From Gammaproteobacteria bacterium (lineage in GTDB: Bacteria > Pseudomonadota > Gammaproteobacteria > Ga0077536): a stretch of DNA of 64,000 bases. A program made the position numbers and the translations under genes. The stretch spans positions 124,001-188,000 of the forward strand of contig JACKNG010000008.1 of NCBI GenBank assembly GCA_024235015.1. The letters run 5' to 3'. A model generated the notes under the pieces. The model saw nothing but the letters and a program-made list of their open reading frames with translations. It did not search any database and was not told where the DNA came from. Shown here piece by piece: positions 39,288 to 48,425 of this stretch; within the stretch, counting starts at the first letter, position 1, and the number at the start of each line of letters is the position of its first letter.

Positions 39288-39512
39288 ATGGGCGGACTGG
39301 AATACAAGGTCATCATCTACCAGGAAGGCCTGCTCGGCTCGGTCGTGCTGGGCCAGTCCAAGGTCGACCCCGAGCGCTTCAGCGATTTTCTCAATCGCCA
39401 TGCCGCCGAGGGCTGGCGGGTGGTGACGATGGAACGCGAGGCGCGCCGCACCCTGCTGTTCTGGCAGCGCGAAGCGTTCATGGTCGTGCTCGAGCGCGCG
39501 CGCGGCCAATGA
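39288..39512 (+). CDS. DUF4177-like small protein
   Basis: A 74-residue soluble protein with the DUF4177 layout: LEYKVIIYQEG, then FSDFLNRHAAEGWRVVTMEREA and a final strand FMVVLERAR. No function is known. Its stop overlaps the next ATG as ATGA, so it is coupled to a small two-helix membrane protein. The 154 bases upstream contain no gene that I can support. Confidence 0.7.
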   Translation: MGGLEYKVIIYQEGLLGSVVLGQSKVDPERFSDFLNRHAAEGWRVVTMEREARRTLLFWQREAFMVVLERARGQ

Positions 39513-39721
39513 ACGCCCTCGGCCTGGTCCTGTCGCTCCTGATCGCCGCCGCCGGCGCGCTATGCGTCGTCCAGCTGTGGTATCCGGTCCTGTCCGCGGC
39601 CACCTTCGTCAAGGTGCTCGCGACGCTGGGCGTCGCCGTCGTCGTCATCGGCGTGATCGCCCTGATGCGGCGCGAGTTGCGCGAGGAAAGCCGGCTCAGG
39701 GACGACGGCTTCCTCGACTGA
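39509..39721 (+). CDS. small two-helix membrane protein
   Basis: A 70-residue protein with two hydrophobic segments (about 3-25 and 33-53) and a basic-acidic tail RRELREESRLRDDG. It begins inside the stop of the DUF4177-like gene. Not recognised; the coupling suggests the two products work together at the inner membrane. Confidence 0.6.
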   Translation: MNALGLVLSLLIAAAGALCVVQLWYPVLSAATFVKVLATLGVAVVVIGVIALMRRELREESRLRDDGFLD

Positions 39722-39804
39722 TCGCGCATGGCCCCTTCGACCCGGCGGCGCGCCCGCGATGTGTACCTGCGACGACGCGCGCGGTGCCCCCACCCGGGGC
39801 CTGC

Positions 39805-40068
39805 ATGAGCATCGCGTTCTACGACGTCGTCGGCGGCGTCGGCGTCACCCTCGTCCTCGGCACCTACGGCGCCCTGCAGGCCGGGCGCATGGCGGCCGAC
39901 GGCCTGCTCTACTCGGTGCTCAACCTGACCGGCGCGATCTGCATCGGCTATTCACTGTTGTTCGCCTTCAACCTCGCCTCGTTCACCATCGAGGTGTTCT
40001 GGGCCTCGGCCAGCGCCTACGGGATCTGGCGGGCGCTCAAGCGGCGCCGGCTCGCCCTGCGCGACTGA
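39805..40068 (+). CDS. CBU_0592-type small membrane protein
   Basis: An 87-residue protein with three hydrophobic segments (VVGGVGVTLVLGTYGAL, VLNLTGAICIGYSLLFAF, IEVFWASASAYGIWRAL) and a basic tail RALKRRRLALRD, the pattern of the CBU_0592 membrane family. No function is known. ATG 39805 lies 83 bases after the preceding gene. Confidence 0.65.
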   Translation: MSIAFYDVVGGVGVTLVLGTYGALQAGRMAADGLLYSVLNLTGAICIGYSLLFAFNLASFTIEVFWASASAYGIWRALKRRRLALRD

Positions 40069-40136
40069 GCCCGCGGCTGCGGCGCACGGGCCGGATTGGA
40101 TATGCTTGGACGCGCCGCGTACCCCGGAGCCAGCCC

Positions 40137-40451
40137 ATGATCGTCGACCACCGTACCTACACCCTCCTGCCGGGCAAGATGGCCTTGTTTCTAGACATCT
40201 ATCAACGCGTCGGCTGGCCACTGCAACAGCAATACCTCGGCGACTGCGTCGGCTGGTACGTGTCGATGGACATCGGCCCGCTGAACCAGGTCGTGCACCT
40301 GTGGCGCTATGCCGATCTCGCCGACCGCGCGCGGCGCCGTGCCGCGATGGCCGCCGATCCGGCCTGGGCCGGTTACCTCGAGCAGGCCGCCCCGCTGATC
40401 CAGCACCAGGAGAACAAGATCCTGAGTGCCGCCCCGTTCTACACCGGCTGA
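40137..40451 (+). CDS. NIPSNAP-family protein
   Basis: A 104-residue dimeric alpha/beta-barrel-like protein: MIVDHRTYTLLPGKMALFLDIY at the start and NQVVHLWRYADLADRARRR later are the NIPSNAP signature. Family members often sit with degradation enzymes and have no fixed reaction. GGAG is eight bases upstream of ATG 40137. A luciferase-like oxidoreductase follows 25 bases later, so the two are probably one transcript. Confidence 0.8.
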   Translation: MIVDHRTYTLLPGKMALFLDIYQRVGWPLQQQYLGDCVGWYVSMDIGPLNQVVHLWRYADLADRARRRAAMAADPAWAGYLEQAAPLIQHQENKILSAAPFYTG

Positions 40452-40476
40452 ACGGCCGCCGCACCAGGGACACCCG

Positions 40477-41607
40477 ATGATCCGCTTCAATCCCTTCGTC
40501 TATTGCACCATGGGTCGTCGCGCCGAACTCGAGCGCGGCATGCAGGGTAAGAACCCGGCGTTGTTCCGCCGCATGCTCGACGAGATCGCCGCGTACGTGC
40601 GTTTCGCCGACGACGCCGGCTACGCCGGCTGGGGCCATCCCGAGCACCACCTGCAGATCGAAGGCTTCGAGGCGGCCAACGACCCCACCCTGATGGGCAT
40701 GTGGGTCGGTCAGCACAGCAAGCGCCTGCGCGTGATCACCTGCGGTTTCGTGTCGACCGTGCACAATCCCCTGCGCACGGCCGAGGCCATCGCGACGATG
40801 GACAACATGCTCGACGGTCGCTTCGGGGTCGGCCTGGTGCGCGGCTACCAGACGCGCTGGGTCGACAATTTCCGCGTCAAGGACGACGTCGCCGCGGTCG
40901 GGCCGTGGAACAAGGACAGCGACGCCGACGTCGCCAACCGCGCGTACTTCGCCGAGTACGTCGACATCGTGGTCAAGGCCCTCACCCACGACACTTTCAG
41001 CCACCACGGCCGCTATTGGCAGTTCCCGCCGCCGGACCTGCGCAATCCGCACGTCCACGAGGTCTACACGCGTTTCGGCCAGGGCGTCGACGCCGACATG
41101 CACATCCGCGAGGTCGGCATCGCACCGCGCCCGCTGCAGAGCCCGCACCCGCCCCTCTACGGTGGCTTCTCGGCCTCCATGCGCACGGCCCGCTTCTGGG
41201 CTCGCTACCGCGGCAAGCCCATCGTGATGTCGGACAACATCGATTTCCTCGCCGCGCTGTGGGCCGCCTACCGCGAAGAGGCCGCGCGCCACGACTACAG
41301 CCCGGCGCCCGGCGACGAGGCCGCCTGGGGCGGGCTCATGATCTGCGCCGAAAGCGACAGCGCGGCCGAGGCCCTGGCGGCCGATTTTCGCTGGTTCTGG
41401 GAGACCTGGGCGATGCCCTTCGGCCAGCCCTATCCCGAACTCCTGTTCGGTTCGCCGGACACGCTCTCGCGGCGCATCGACGAGGTCGCGAGCCGCGTTC
41501 CGATCAACGAGATGTTCCTGATCATTCCCCAGGGCCTGCACGAACGCGACGACATCCTGCGTTCACTCGACCTGTTCGCCAACCGGGTGATGCCGAACTT
41601 CGCCTGA
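40477..41607 (+). CDS. luciferase-like (LLM class) flavin-dependent oxidoreductase
   Basis: A 376-residue TIM-barrel flavoenzyme of the F420/FMN luciferase type. Typical are GYAGWGHPEHHLQIEG near the start, MDNMLDGRFGVGLVRGYQ and ALTHDTFSHHGRYWQFPPP. Such monooxygenases accept reduced flavin from a partner; the substrate is unknown. ATG 40477 with AGGGA six bases upstream. It follows the NIPSNAP gene; the next 285 bases (41608-41892) contain nothing I can support. Confidence 0.85.
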   Translation: MIRFNPFVYCTMGRRAELERGMQGKNPALFRRMLDEIAAYVRFADDAGYAGWGHPEHHLQIEGFEAANDPTLMGMWVGQHSKRLRVITCGFVSTVHNPLRTAEAIATMDNMLDGRFGVGLVRGYQTRWVDNFRVKDDVAAVGPWNKDSDADVANRAYFAEYVDIVVKALTHDTFSHHGRYWQFPPPDLRNPHVHEVYTRFGQGVDADMHIREVGIAPRPLQSPHPPLYGGFSASMRTARFWARYRGKPIVMSDNIDFLAALWAAYREEAARHDYSPAPGDEAAWGGLMICAESDSAAEALAADFRWFWETWAMPFGQPYPELLFGSPDTLSRRIDEVASRVPINEMFLIIPQGLHERDDILRSLDLFANRVMPNFA

Positions 41608-41892
41608 GGCCGGTGCGAGCCGGCGCGGCACCTGCGCCGAGGCGGGGTGCACGACGACCGGGCAGGACGCTTCATGCGGCATTGGCCGCGTTGCCGCCCC
41701 GCCACCAGGCGGGCGCGCGACGCGCTCTGGCGCCCGTCCAGGGCGTCCCCGCGCCGTCCGGTGTACCGTCGCCACGAGGACGCCCCCACCTGGCGCCGGG
41801 GCGCGTGCCCCAAGTCGGTGACGGCCGCACCCGCGCCGCCGCCGCGACCGCTAGACTGTCGCCCAACGTCCTCCTCGCAACCGCGCCTGAAC

Positions 41893-42660
41893 ATGAACGC
41901 CACGCCACCCATCGTGTCCGCATCCGAGGCGGGGCTCAGCCTCGTACGCGAAGATGCCGTGGCCTGGTTGTGGCTGGACCGCCCCGCGCACGGCAACCGC
42001 TTCGGGCCGGCCCTGGCCACCGCCCTGCAGGCGAGCATCGAACGCCTCGCCTGCGACGACGAGCTCGCCTGTATCGTGCTCGCCGGGCGCGGCGCCACGT
42101 TCTGCGCCGGGCACGACGACACCGCGCTCGCCGGCCTCGACGACCCGCGCCAACGCCGCGCCGCCCTGCTCGCCATGAGCGACTGCCTGCTGGCGCTTGC
42201 CGAGACCCCCAAGATCACCGTCGCGCGCGTCCACGGCGCCATCGGCGGCGCCGGCCTCGAACTCGTCGCGGCCTGCGATCTCGCGGTCTGCGCCGACGAC
42301 ACGCGCGCCGTCGCCAGCCCGCTCCGGGCCGGTGGCTGGCCGCACACGACGGCGCTCGCGCTCGGCCGCGCGCTTCCCGACAAGCTCGCCTTCGACCTGC
42401 TGTGCTGCGGACGCGAATACGACGCCCGCGCCCTGCTCGCCACCGGCCTGGTCAGTCGCGTCGCTGCGGCCGGGCGCCTCGACGAGGCCATTTCCACGAT
42501 GCTGGAAGCGATCCGGCGGCGAAACCCGTACACTCTGGCCCTGGGCAAGTACGCTTACCGCCAGCAGTCCACCATGAACGTCACCCACGCCCACGAGTTC
42601 GTGGCCGAACAGGTCGCTTACCACGATGCGCCGGCGCCGGGGCGGGGCGACGAATCCTGA
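41893..42660 (+). CDS. enoyl-CoA hydratase/isomerase family protein
   Basis: A 255-residue crotonase. The oxyanion-hole segments CAGHDD and HGAIGGAGLELVAACDLAV are present. The first catalytic Glu of enoyl-CoA hydratases is kept (GLEL), but the second position reads Leu (SPLRAGG instead of xPEIxxG), so isomerase or another crotonase reaction is at least as likely as hydration. ATG 41893. A VOC protein follows 37 bases later. Confidence 0.82.
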   Translation: MNATPPIVSASEAGLSLVREDAVAWLWLDRPAHGNRFGPALATALQASIERLACDDELACIVLAGRGATFCAGHDDTALAGLDDPRQRRAALLAMSDCLLALAETPKITVARVHGAIGGAGLELVAACDLAVCADDTRAVASPLRAGGWPHTTALALGRALPDKLAFDLLCCGREYDARALLATGLVSRVAAAGRLDEAISTMLEAIRRRNPYTLALGKYAYRQQSTMNVTHAHEFVAEQVAYHDAPAPGRGDES

Positions 42661-42697
42661 GCCGCGCGCCGGGCGCACCGCGAGGAAGCAACACGCT

Positions 42698-43093
42698 ATG
42701 GCCATGCAAGCCGCCAAGAATGCCGTCGACATCGGCATCATCGTTCGTGACATCGAGGCCAGCCTGGCCTTCTACCGCGACCGCCTCGGGCTGGAGAAGG
42801 TGCAGGAAGTACCGCTGGGATTCGGCACCATGCACCGCCTCGCCTTCGGCGACAGTTTCATCAAGCTGGTCGATCCGAAAAAGGTCCCCGCCGCCGGCAC
42901 GCCGGGCCTCGACGCGGTACTCGGCTTCCGCTACATCACCTTCCAGGTCGGCAACATCGACGCCCTGTGCGAGGAACTGGCAGCGGCCGGCATCACCTTC
43001 GTCATCGAGAAGAACGAGTTCATGCCCGGCGTGACCATTGCCATGGTCAACGACCCGGACGGCAACATCGTCGAATTCGTCCAGCGCGGCTGA
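42698..43093 (+). CDS. VOC-family (glyoxalase-like) protein
   Basis: A 131-residue vicinal-oxygen-chelate protein with two beta-alpha-beta3 modules: VDIGIIVRDIEASLAFYRDR at the start, and VNDPDGNIVEFVQRG carrying the final metal-ligand Glu. Possible roles are epimerase, glyoxalase or dioxygenase. GAGGAA lies about ten bases upstream of ATG 42698. It follows the crotonase and may act on the same acyl-CoA or its product. Confidence 0.82.
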   Translation: MAMQAAKNAVDIGIIVRDIEASLAFYRDRLGLEKVQEVPLGFGTMHRLAFGDSFIKLVDPKKVPAAGTPGLDAVLGFRYITFQVGNIDALCEELAAAGITFVIEKNEFMPGVTIAMVNDPDGNIVEFVQRG

Positions 43094-43254
43094 AGCGGTG
43101 ACGGGCTCGTCGACATCGGCGGACGGCACGGACCGCCTTTCCGGCCGGCACGACGCGCACGCGTCGCGGTCGCGCGTGCGGCGGTGTCGCGATCCCCACC
43201 TGGCAACCCGGTCCCGCCGCGACAGGTCGTCATCGCGCGGAGCCTGAGACGCGC

Positions 43255-43638
43255 ATGCTCTCCTACCTGCTCGACCGTGTGCCGGGCTCAACGCGCTGCC
43301 ACGTACGCCTGAACGGCGACGTCACGCTGGACAACGCCCACGCCCTGCTCGCGCAACTGTGGCGCGACCCCGCCTACCTCGAATGCACCGACGCCATCTG
43401 GGACATCGGCGCCTGCGAATTGCCGCCGTTCGAGACGCTGATGCAGGTCACCGCCTACATCGCCCGCGAGAAACACGGCCGCGGTCCGGCCCGGGTCGCC
43501 TTCGTCTCGCCGGCATTCGGCCAGAGCGTGCTCGTACGGGCCCTGCAGGGCTTCGAACGCCTGGTCGGCTTCGACCTGAATTTCTTCGCCGACGAGGCGC
43601 AAGCGCTGAGTTGGCTGGAGCGTCGCGGGGCGAGGTAG
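43255..43638 (+). CDS. hypothetical STAS/SpoIIAA-like protein
   Basis: A 127-residue soluble protein with an alternating alpha/beta pattern (CHVRLNGDVTLDNAHALLAQ, AIWDIGACELPPFETLMQV, RVAFVSPAFGQSVLVRALQG) resembling the SpoIIAA/STAS-like fold. No function can be assigned. It is the last normal-composition gene before the lower-G+C stretch. The 160 bases upstream hold no gene. Confidence 0.6.
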   Translation: MLSYLLDRVPGSTRCHVRLNGDVTLDNAHALLAQLWRDPAYLECTDAIWDIGACELPPFETLMQVTAYIAREKHGRGPARVAFVSPAFGQSVLVRALQGFERLVGFDLNFFADEAQALSWLERRGAR

Positions 43639-44299
43639 GTCCGCGCGAGCCGGTTCTACGGTTTCTGTACGCCGCCGCCAGCGTGACATTCGCACACACG
43701 GCCGCACGCCCAACGCGTATAGAGAGTCCAGGCGAGAGCGGTCGCAACAGAATCGAGCTGCCACGGGAGTGGTACATAGGAAGGGTCTGCGTTCTCATCA
43801 TTCGCGGTGCGCTGGTCTTCGACGGCAGCGCCTCGCGTCTTCTGGTCCGAGACATCACTAGAGGCCACCTCAAGTCGAGCGCGGCCGCAACCTAGATCTC
43901 AATCTAACACCACTCGTCCGGCTTTCTATGCTGCATCTCAAAGCCGCGGGCACGGGGCCGTCATCGCGCGTCAATTGCCAGTGAATACGCAGCCACAGAC
44001 TTCCTCTGCGATCATAGGGTTCGGAGGACGTCCGTCAGGCTGACCAAGCTGTCGTATTTGCGCGCTCAGCCGCCCGCCTCAAGCTCTACTGCGAAGTACC
44101 CGGCATCAAACAGCTGGTCAATTGTTCCGGCACCGTGATAGCCGCGGCATGGATTACCGAAACCTTCCCTTGGGTCAATGAGCATGCCACGGCGGTGCAG
44201 AGGCGGAAAAAGTTCGGTCGACAGCAGAAGATTACGGAAAGACGGTGGGGGACGCGAATTATCCGAAAGTCGTCGCCGCAGGAGTTGCCCGACCATTCC
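43639..44299. other. 661-base gene-poor, lower-G+C stretch
   Basis: No gene can be supported. Stops are frequent and base composition is visibly more A/T-rich than in the flanks. A 76-codon minus-strand frame at 44066-44296 starts three bases after the flippase stop (MVGQLLRRRL to VELEAGG), with no family I recognise; it may be the remnant of a gene once following the flippase. The segment is continuous in character with the flippase gene and probably arrived with it. Confidence 0.5.
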
Positions 44300-45796
44300 C
44301 TATTGGGCATTACGGATCGCACGCGAACACAATAATTTGACCAGCGTAGTTTCCACTCCAGCGGGACGCCCGGCTGCGAACCACAAGATGAACACGCCAA
44401 GGACATAGGTGATGGCACCGAGGCTACAAGCTACCGCGAGATCAAGTGCCGTGTTCCATCCGCTTTGCGCATTCGGATGCCGATTATCCAAAGTCACAAT
44501 TACCTCGGTCATCATAGCCGTTGCCAATGCTGGCCTATACGCACGTTGAATGACTGCTCCTGGAGTGAGCCCTAGCGCACGTGAGATAAAGCCTGTATTG
44601 ACCGCTACAAAGGTAGCTGCCATCGCCACCATACCGCGCGCCGCTCCCATAGCGCCCGACGCACCAGCGAATAGGAAAACCGCCGGCAACCCGATTGCAA
44701 GTGCAGCGATATATAGGACAGTCGACACCCACGGGCGCCCGCGCGCAATGTAGACAGCGCTGCTGTTGGCTACCCCGACATGTAGCAGTCCACATATGCA
44801 CAACAGCTGAATAAGCGGTACCGAATCGAGCCATTTCTCCCCGAGCAACAAGGGCACAAACAGATCAGCCGTGAGGGCGATCCCCAACGCCATGGGCAAG
44901 GCAAACAACATCGTTACCGAGAGCACGTCGAGATAGGTCGCACGCATCGTCTCGATATCTCCAGACAATTTGGCGAAGCCGGGCAACAGCGCACGCTGTA
45001 CCGGCGCAACCAGTTCGCTTAAAACCATGTTGGAGATTTCATAGGCAATGCTGTACACGCCGAGCGCATGGCTATCAGCGAGCTTTCCGAGGATCGCCGA
45101 TGGGCCACGGTTATATCCATAGCGCAACAAGCTGTTGAACAGCAACCATTTGCTAAAGCCAAGAACTTCGCGCCAATGTGTGAGGCGGAACGCGGGCCGG
45201 TACGGATGCATGGCGTAGCCTGTAGCTACAGTCACGATTCGTGTGCTGACCATTCCGATTGCCATCGCCCAGTAATTGCGCAAGATCAAGGCAAGCACCA
45301 CTGTGACGAGAAAGCCCGCGATACGCGGTATGACCATTAGACGAAAATCTTTGTCGAATTGCAGGTTCTTCCGAAAATTGACCACGCCGATGCAGGCAAA
45401 ACTCTCGACAAGTGTTCCCAAGGCAAGCAACTGCATGATGGGCGCGATGCGAGGCTCCTCGAACAGTATCGCGCAATGCCCGGCAGCGGCCGACACGACT
45501 GCCGCAAGCAAAATTCCGCGCGCGACCGTAAGCGTCCACGCCGTGTGGTATTTATCTTCTGAGGCGTGCTGGTCATGAATGAGGACAACGTCGAAGCCAA
45601 ACCAGGTCAATGATTCTAGGAGCCCAATGAACACCATAGCCAAAGCAATCAAGCCATAGTCATCCGGGGTCAACAGCCGGGCAAGAACAATCGTACTGAC
45701 AAAACCCAAGCTGCGAATTGCGACCCGCATTAGTACCGCCCAGGCCGCACCCTTGACCATCTCGCGGCCGACACCTTCGACCTTGTTCACGGACAA
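44300..45796 (-). CDS. Wzx-type oligosaccharide flippase (MOP superfamily)
   Basis: A 498-residue protein with 12-14 hydrophobic segments, similar in layout to WzxC-type exporters that flip undecaprenyl-linked sugars: VLARLLTPDDYGLIALAMVF near the start, then VVNFRKNLQFDKDFRLMVIPR. The start is TTG 45796 or GTG 45790; ATG 45760 would also keep all membrane segments. Codon use is clearly more A/T-ending than in every neighbour, and no glycosyltransferase or polymerase gene lies nearby, so it looks like a transferred orphan. Confidence 0.85.
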   Translation of the reverse strand: MSVNKVEGVGREMVKGAAWAVLMRVAIRSLGFVSTIVLARLLTPDDYGLIALAMVFIGLLESLTWFGFDVVLIHDQHASEDKYHTAWTLTVARGILLAAVVSAAAGHCAILFEEPRIAPIMQLLALGTLVESFACIGVVNFRKNLQFDKDFRLMVIPRIAGFLVTVVLALILRNYWAMAIGMVSTRIVTVATGYAMHPYRPAFRLTHWREVLGFSKWLLFNSLLRYGYNRGPSAILGKLADSHALGVYSIAYEISNMVLSELVAPVQRALLPGFAKLSGDIETMRATYLDVLSVTMLFALPMALGIALTADLFVPLLLGEKWLDSVPLIQLLCICGLLHVGVANSSAVYIARGRPWVSTVLYIAALAIGLPAVFLFAGASGAMGAARGMVAMAATFVAVNTGFISRALGLTPGAVIQRAYRPALATAMMTEVIVTLDNRHPNAQSGWNTALDLAVACSLGAITYVLGVFILWFAAGRPAGVETTLVKLLCSRAIRNAQ

Positions 45797-45872
45797 TCTG
45801 ACAAACCTGTTTGCATGACTTGCGAACTGCCTGCTCGGCGGCGTATGCGCATTAACCTGACCGCAGAAGGTA

Positions 45873-46697
45873 TTACCAGCCGCCCGCGCCGTCGACGAAG
45901 CGCGGCGGGCGCTTCTCCATGCTCGCGCGCACCGCTTCGACCTGGTTCGGCGAGCCGATCAGCGGAACCTGCAACGCTTCCTCCAGGCGCAGGCCGTGCG
46001 CGGCATCGGCGCGCCAGCTGGCGTTGTAGAGGCGCTTGATGGCCTGCACGGCGTCCGGCGAGCGGTCGGCAATGGTGCGGGCGAGTTCGAGCGCGGCCGC
46101 GCGCGGTTCGTCGGCCAGGCGGGTGACCAGGCCCAGCGCGGCGGCCTCCGCCGCCTCGAACACCCGCGCGGTGAGGGTCAGTTCCAGGGCGACGTCGCGC
46201 GACAGCAGTTCGGGCAGGGTCTGGGTGATCGACATGTCGGGGACCAGCCCGTAGCGCGCCTCCATAATCGAAAAGCGCGTCGCCGGGTCGGCGATGCGCA
46301 TGTCACAGCCGAGCGCGATCTGGAAACCGCCGCCGTAGGCGACGCCGTGCAAGGCGCCGATCACCGGCACGCGCGCCGCCTTCCAGCCGTAGGCGACGCG
46401 TTGGGCGAGGTTGTCGGGGCCGTCGTCGCGCCGCATCAGGCTGGTCAGGGTGCCGGTGGCCGCCGCACCGCCGGCCAGCATGGCCTGCAGCAACGACAGG
46501 TCGAGGCCGGCACAGAAACTCGGTCCCTCGCCCGACAACACCACCACGCGCACCGCGTGGTCGGCATTGATGGTGTCGATGGCGTCGCTGATGGCGGCGA
46601 ACATCTCGAGCGTCAGCGAGTTGTGCTTGTCGGCGCGGTTGAAACGCACGTCGGCGACGCCGTCCGTGCAGTCGATGGTGACGAGTGCGGCACTCAT
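45873..46697 (-). CDS. enoyl-CoA hydratase/isomerase family protein
   Basis: A 274-residue crotonase: HNSLTLEMFAAI, GPSFCAGLDLSLLQAM, HGVAYGGGFQIALGCDMRIA and FSIMEARYGLVPDM. The first catalytic Glu position is Gln (GFQI), while the second Glu is present (IMEARYG), the reverse of the crotonase at 41.9 kb. It overlaps the HCCA isomerase gene as ATGA and ends the three-gene minus-strand run with a quinone-reductase-like gene further upstream. Confidence 0.85.
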   Translation of the reverse strand: MSAALVTIDCTDGVADVRFNRADKHNSLTLEMFAAISDAIDTINADHAVRVVVLSGEGPSFCAGLDLSLLQAMLAGGAAATGTLTSLMRRDDGPDNLAQRVAYGWKAARVPVIGALHGVAYGGGFQIALGCDMRIADPATRFSIMEARYGLVPDMSITQTLPELLSRDVALELTLTARVFEAAEAAALGLVTRLADEPRAAALELARTIADRSPDAVQAIKRLYNASWRADAAHGLRLEEALQVPLIGSPNQVEAVRASMEKRPPRFVDGAGGW

Positions 46698-47317
46698 GCG
46701 CGGGGTCCTCCGTCGATTTGCTCGATGCGCCAGCGCAGCAGGTCGACGCGATCGTTGCCGAAGTACATGTCGTCGCCGTCGAGGAACAGCGTCGGCGAGC
46801 CGAAGCCGCCGCGCGCGATGAGCTCTTCGGTGTTCTCGCGCAGGCGGTCCTTGTACGGCGGGCTGGCGATGGCGGCGAAGAAGGCCGCACGGTCGAGACC
46901 GACCGATTCCACCACCGCGCCGAGCACGTCGTCCTGCGAGATGTCGGCCAGGTCCGTCCAGTAACGCTTGAACACCGCGCGCGCGTACGCCGCCAGGCAA
47001 TCCTGCTCGAGGGCGAAAATCGCCCCGCGCATGGCCTTGACGCTGTTGACCGGGAACACCGCCGGCCAGCCGATCTCGACGCCGACGAAACGCGCCCAGT
47101 CCTGCAGATCCTTGCGCATGTAGGCCGCCTTGGCCGGCACCGGGTTCTCGCGCGCGGCGTAGACGCTGGGATTGACGGTGTTGAACACGCCGCCGACCAG
47201 GATCGGCTTCCAGGCGATGGCGACGTCGAGGTCGGCGAGGCGGCGCTGGGCGTATTCGAAGGCGAGCCAGGTCCAGGGGCTGGAACAGTCGAAATAGAAC
47301 TCGAGGGTATGACTCAT
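46694..47317 (-). CDS. 2-hydroxychromene-2-carboxylate isomerase-like protein
   Basis: A 207-residue DsbA/GST-kappa fold protein: FYFDCSSPWTWLAFEYAQRR at the start with the catalytic Ser, NPVPAKAAYMRKDLQDWAR, and GGFGSPTLFLDGDDMYFGND near the end. HCCA isomerases use glutathione in naphthalene breakdown, but many relatives have other substrates. ATG 47317. It is coupled to the crotonase gene by a four-base overlap. Confidence 0.88.
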   Translation of the reverse strand: MSHTLEFYFDCSSPWTWLAFEYAQRRLADLDVAIAWKPILVGGVFNTVNPSVYAARENPVPAKAAYMRKDLQDWARFVGVEIGWPAVFPVNSVKAMRGAIFALEQDCLAAYARAVFKRYWTDLADISQDDVLGAVVESVGLDRAAFFAAIASPPYKDRLRENTEELIARGGFGSPTLFLDGDDMYFGNDRVDLLRWRIEQIDGGPRA

Positions 47318-47376
47318 CGCGGTCTCCGGGTCACGGAATGGGGTCGCTTGCGCGCATGGTAGCCGCTCGGCGCCGG

Positions 47377-48372
47377 CTACACTTCGACCACGATGCGCCC
47401 GATGACGGCGCGCGCGGCGATGCGGTCGTAGGCTTCACGCAGGGCCTCGAACGGCAGCCGCGCGCAGACGTGCGGGCGCACCGCGCCGCTCGCGGCGAGT
47501 TCGCCCAGGGCGCGGGTCACCGCCGCCCCGCCGGCCGGGTCGACGCGGCCGTGTTCGCCGGCGCGCACGCCGACCACGGCGTATTGCTTGATCAGGACGT
47601 GGTTGACCTTGACCGCCGGGATGCGCCCGCCGGCGAAGCCGATCACCAGCAGGCGGCCGAAGGGCGCGATGCAATGCGTCGACTCGTCGAAGACGTCGCC
47701 GCCGACCGGGTCGTAGACGACATCGGCGCCGCGCCCGTCGGTCAGCGCCTTGACCTGCTCGCGAAAGCGGCCGTCGCCGTAGGCGAGCACGTGGTCGGCG
47801 CCGTGGGCGCGCGCAACGGCGAGTTTCTCTTCGCTGCTCGCCATCGCGATGACCCGCGCGCCGAGATGCCGGGCGAGGTCGACCGCGGCCAGGCCGACGC
47901 CGCCGCCGGCACCGTGCACCAGCACCGTCTCGCCGGCGGCCAGGCCGCCGCGGACGACCAGGCCGACCCAGGCGGTGCGGTAGGCGACGTGGAAGGCCGC
48001 GCCCTCGGCCCAGTCGAAGGCTGGCGGCAACGGCAGGCAGTGCGCGGCCTGGGCGACGACGTGGGTAGCCGCGGCGCCGTAACGCACCGAGCCCATGACG
48101 CGATCACCGACGCCGAGATGCGCGACGTCATCGCCGCAGGCGACCACCTCGCCGGCGAACTCGGCGCAGGGCGTGAACGGCAAGGGCGGCTTGAGCTGGT
48201 ACAGCCCTTGTACCATCAGCATGTCCGGAAAGCCCGGCGCGAAGGCACGTACCGCCACCACCACCTCGCCCGCCGCCGGCGCCGCCAGCGGTACCGATTC
48301 GAGGACCAGATCGTGGTAATCTCCGAACGCATGGCAACGCCACGCGCGGCTGCTCGCAGGAGCGCCCGTCAT
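47377..48372 (-). CDS. NADPH:quinone reductase-like MDR oxidoreductase
   Basis: A 331-residue zinc-free medium-chain dehydrogenase/reductase: NADPH loop VLVHGAGGGVGLAAVDLAR, GADHVLAYGDG and the quinone-reductase-like VVYDPVGGDVFDES. Substrates may be quinones, enones or enoyl-CoA thioesters. It precedes the HCCA isomerase and crotonase by 59 bases in the same direction, suggesting one catabolic transcript, and is divergent from the CinA-like gene. Confidence 0.85.
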   Translation of the reverse strand: MTGAPASSRAWRCHAFGDYHDLVLESVPLAAPAAGEVVVAVRAFAPGFPDMLMVQGLYQLKPPLPFTPCAEFAGEVVACGDDVAHLGVGDRVMGSVRYGAAATHVVAQAAHCLPLPPAFDWAEGAAFHVAYRTAWVGLVVRGGLAAGETVLVHGAGGGVGLAAVDLARHLGARVIAMASSEEKLAVARAHGADHVLAYGDGRFREQVKALTDGRGADVVYDPVGGDVFDESTHCIAPFGRLLVIGFAGGRIPAVKVNHVLIKQYAVVGVRAGEHGRVDPAGGAAVTRALGELAASGAVRPHVCARLPFEALREAYDRIAARAVIGRIVVEV

Positions 48373-48425
48373 GCTGTCCCGTCCCCCGACTGACTGAGTC
48401 CCGAACCGCGCATCATCGCATACCC

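Noticed and set aside
40701..43034. A 777-codon plus-strand frame spanning three genes
   Set aside because: It runs in a different frame across the luciferase-like, crotonase and VOC genes and is Arg/Pro/Ala-rich throughout, the usual shadow pattern.
44066..44296. A 76-codon gene after the flippase
   Set aside because: No family, no ribosome site and a position in a decayed-looking stretch; kept only as a possible remnant.
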